Shown: positions 61,041 through 64,000 of the stretch, piece by piece
Position numbering within the stretch: the stretch's first letter is position 1
How the letters are laid out: the number at the start of each line of letters is the position of its first letter
Assembly (NCBI GenBank): GCA_030762175.1
Contig: CM060846.1
Location: 308,608,512-308,672,511, forward strand
Direction of reading: 5' to 3'
Length of the DNA: 64,000 nt
From: Metallyticus violacea
Taxonomy: Eukaryota > Arthropoda > Insecta > Mantodea > Metallyticidae
Notes under the pieces: generated by a model
Seen by the model: only the letters and a program-made list of their open reading frames with translations
What the model was told of the DNA's origin: nothing
Databases searched by the model: none
Made by a program: the position numbers and the translations under genes

Positions 61041-61528
61041 CCGAGAGACCCAGAAAACTGTGAACCATAGGTGAGATCGGCACTCGCGGCCGTCTATGTG
61101 AATTGTAGACTGACGCTGATACAAACATACATCATTTTCATAACTATTTTAAAATGTTTTGCTTTCCAACTTCATTATAAGAAGTGCTGAAATTGACCAC
61201 AGTCGTTATCCATACATTCTGGCACCTCTTTAAAAACTTTCCACCACTCGCTGTATTTCACGTTGAGTAGGCAGATATTTCAATTCTTCTAGTGTATGTG
61301 GGTTTGTCTTGCATTCGGTATTTTTTTAATTTACTCCAGAGATTAAAGTCACAAGGGGTTAGGTCGCGGGGAGCCAAACATCCTTAAAGTGTCTGATGGA
61401 TAGGTTTTTAAAGATGTGCCAAAAATATATGGACAACGATGTTGGCCTCCTTTCATAAAATTATTAAGTGTAACCTTTTAAAATAGTTAAGGAAACTGTT
61501 GTATCGTTATGTCAGCGATACTCTCGGA
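61041..61528 (-). mobile_element. Truncated mariner-type element with transposase fragment
   Basis: Short inverted ends ccgagag...(61041) and ctctcgg (to 61527) stand next to TA dinucleotides. On the minus strand APRDLTPCDFNLWSKLKKYR (about 61305-61375) is the segment around the third catalytic Asp, intact as TPCD. It is followed by a frameshifted tail ending near FLKRCQNVW (about 61210). The first two thirds of the transposase are missing. Confidence 0.65.
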
Positions 61529-61632
61529 TACACGCAGACTGCAACGAGCGCCGCAATAGAGTAAAGACAAAACACAGCAACGTGGTTCATAGTTCAATGG
61601 GTCACGCTGTGCTTTGGGAACAAGCAAAACTT

Positions 61633-62202
61633 GCTAGATGCGTGGTAGAGCGGGAAGTAGCTGCACTGCTGTGACTTGAGAATTTATTGATTTGTTTTAT
61701 TTACGGGCGCTCTTTAACATTTTAGGTCATCAGCGTCCCATTCAATTCAGGGCGTGAAACGATAAATTTTGCTCAGAGGCCTCTTCTTTCAGGATTGAGG
61801 TTCTTTTACATGCCGTAAATGTACCACACGGGACCCATGACTTTACTTCTCTTCTGAAGGAAGCCATACTCAGGATTTACACGCCCGAAAAAATCTATGG
61901 ATCCTTGCCGGGATTGCGCGGACTTGAGATTGCTGGCTGTGATATAAATCTGTCCGCGTGCAAGGCAGATATAAGTATTCAACTTCTAGGTATGAACCTG
62001 GAATAGAAATCTGTAAACTAAATATTTGTATTAATAGTTTATAATTTTAATTTTGTCATACTTTTATTTTTTATGTCTTTGTGAGGAAATCATTCAAATA
62101 TGCGTACAAATATTATGTTCAAATCTTTATATTAATGACTATGTTTTACAAAACATCATGTTAGGCAGGATATGTGCTTTAAAATGAGTTATTGTTTGAT
62201 GT
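61633..62202 (+). repeat. Dispersed repeat E copy 2, interrupted by a SINE
   Basis: It aligns by eye with 25230-25864 in two segments (61633-61681 and 61921-62202), ending tgctttaaaatgagttattg. The SINE sits at a different point than in copy 1. No coding capacity or known transposon ends were recognised. Confidence 0.65.
61682..61920 (-). mobile_element. SINE family A copy A9, 5'-truncated, inserted in repeat E
   Basis: A minus-strand copy with 3' end ttatttacgggcgctcttta and a complete body. The head is truncated at about the B-box (ccttgccgggattgcgcg). A 9-base target duplication gacttgaga flanks it (61673-61681 and 61921-61929). Confidence 0.88.
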
Positions 62203-64000
62203 ACATGTTCGATATAAAAGATATTCCTAATATAATTCCATGTATTTGGCAAATTTGTACACAAAATCTATTAGAGCTAGACATATTACACAAAAACATT
62301 TATCTTTATATGTTGTATAAAATATATTTAAATTTTATACATATAAGCTCAATTGTTCATATTTTCAATTCAATTTCACATGAAATAGCCCATATTGAGT
62401 TCCCTCTCAGGCTGAAAACAAAAAAGTTAACACTATATGCCGTTGGATCCAAATTTATTCCCTCATCCTTCCAATTTCTTCGTTGATCCATAACCTTAGC
62501 GTAACATACTTGACATAAATTTTTAAAAATAATACACATGAAGCAAAACAATGCAAGTTGGGCAGATGTCCTAGTGTGCTGTTATGCTACTTAAGTCATG
62601 ATGAACTTGCATTATTTATAATTATTTCACATGGTATTTTGTTTTCGTCAAATTCAGCCGAATGGAGCCAAAGGACTAAGAAAATCCTTGAAAAACCTGT
62701 AAATTATTTAACCCACATGGAAAATAGAGCCCGATACCGTCACGTGCGAAGTGCGAACACTGAAGCACAGGCTGTGATGCACTTTGATTGAGTTACAGAG
62801 TTTAAAGGCGCAGGTGTGGATCTTCATCACGCAAACTGGTGTACAGTGGGCTATTTTCCACTTTTAGGGGGACGTCTATTTTCGACATAAAAAGTGTTTT
62901 AATATATCTATATTTTAAAATATAGCATCTTGCAAATTAGGCATATAACATTTATGTATAATCATTTATTGTAACTGGGTTTAAATCCTTTGACAGAGCA
63001 TAACCCAAAATAAATTCGACATAAAATAAATACTGCAATAGCGATGTATTCTATATAATATATATTAGTAAAATGCATTAAATTCGATTAAAAGTTGTAT
63101 GAAATTTCAAAAAAGTGAAACTTAAAATTATCTCACATATTTAAAATATTTTAAACATTTATTCAGTCGTATCCTTTATTGACACTAAAATAACAAACAT
63201 TATGGTAAATAGAACATATTTTATGTTGTATTAATTCAGGATACATATGCATTGTATACCTAAATAAGCTCTTTTAATGTTTGCATTGTTAAATACTGTA
63301 TAATTAAATTATGACATCTAAATTACTCTATAGAAACTTTAAATATTTCTTCTGATTCCCGCTAATCTTAGGAAGCTGAATGAGGTTTGTGCCTTGCATA
63401 GGCAATTGATTAACTTTACAGAAGATGCCGGGAGAGCATGCATAAGATCAACAATATGCTGTTTCCTCTAAATATGCGAATGTTGTGCTCGCGAAAGTAG
63501 CAACATTATTTGTGTCATGCTTCTATTACATCCTTAAGGCTGTGACTAACTAATAAATGTTTTGTTCGTCTCCTCTTTGTTCAAAAGCTTGTTTTATAAA
63601 ATTATTTAATTGTTCGCTTACTTCGAGTAGGTGTAGAACCGTTGCTGAGATAATTGTGCATTGTTTTTATATATTTCATCTCTCAGCACTCTCCATTTCG
63701 TTTAAAATATTCTTCTTAATTTTTCGCTTCCCTTGCAATGAATGAGAAATTGAGAAAATGGAGAAATGCTAGTATTAATATATTCTTTTGAAATATTTGG
63801 GATTGCTAATGAAACAAAAACAATCTATTTAAATCTTTAGTAAGTACTAACGAAAGAAGACCTCTATTGAAAATCAGATTGACTATAAAGATCAGATTCG
63901 CGTCACCGAGATTTGGCAGCTGCCAACATAAAAATGAATAAAAATATAACTTCCCCACATTCATGCAATTGAGGTAGCGCCAATTTAATGATCTATAACT

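Larger units (their letters stand above)
41005..64000 (+). other. Intron 1 of the ephrin-like gene (open at the right edge)
   Basis: It begins with gtaagt directly after the signal-peptide exon. No stretch encoding the rest of an ephrin domain was recognised up to the end of the window, so the intron is at least 22,996 bases if the gene call is right. The first 500 bases (to about 41530) stay GC/CpG-rich and may belong to the promoter zone. The rest is AT-rich and carries SINEs, a hAT-like MITE, transposase relics and compound microsatellites, listed separately. I see nothing else definable in 41530-45200, 46316-48280, 50425-52650, 56310-61040 and 62203-64000. Confidence 0.6.

Noticed and set aside
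62172..62486. 104-residue ORF near the right end
   Set aside because: It is AT-rich, overlaps the dispersed repeat and has no recognisable domain. Probably chance.

Overview
The window is AT-rich, intron- and repeat-dominated animal DNA. It has no operons or prokaryotic gene layout. It carries many tRNA-headed SINEs, decayed Tc1/mariner-type transposons, long CA/TA microsatellites, and one recognisable host coding exon with a textbook splice donor. The content fits a large-genome arthropod. The ephrin-like exon and the abundance of mariner and tRNA-SINE elements suggest an insect, perhaps a cockroach/termite-like lineage; the lineage is inference, not proof.

The only convincing host gene is at 40895-41004 (+). 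It is a first coding exon with a signal peptide followed by the start of an ephrin ectodomain, ending in a gtaagt donor. It is preceded by a GC/CpG-rich promoter and leader zone (about 40037-40894) with no ATG on the + strand for about 858 bases. Intron 1 then runs to the end of the window (at least 22,996 bases); no second ephrin exon was found.

Left of the gene (1-40 kb) is a transposon graveyard: a mariner-type element with a minisatellite inside it (171-1802), an internally deleted TIR element (2856-3616), an unassigned coding remnant (8913-9651), an IS630/DDE transposase relic (9610-10740), a Tc1-like relic (11300-11760), a long-TIR element (14136-15295), a mariner relic (24090-24640, minus), a DUF7869-like relic (28511-29150, minus), and a small inverted-repeat element (31703-32094). 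Two main SINE families (called A and B here) and minor ones are scattered throughout. Intron 1 holds more of the same: a hAT-like MITE, a SINE nested inside another SINE with both target-site duplications readable, a mariner-like relic with all three catalytic residues lost (54460-55806), and a further transposase relic (61041-61528).

The least explained items are the coding remnant at 8.9-9.65 kb, a dispersed repeat with two copies (25230-25864 and 61633-62202) each separately hit by a family A SINE, and the ATG-free leader of the ephrin-like gene. Most long ORFs elsewhere are chance or repeat artefacts. No CRISPR, rRNA or intact functional tRNA gene was seen.
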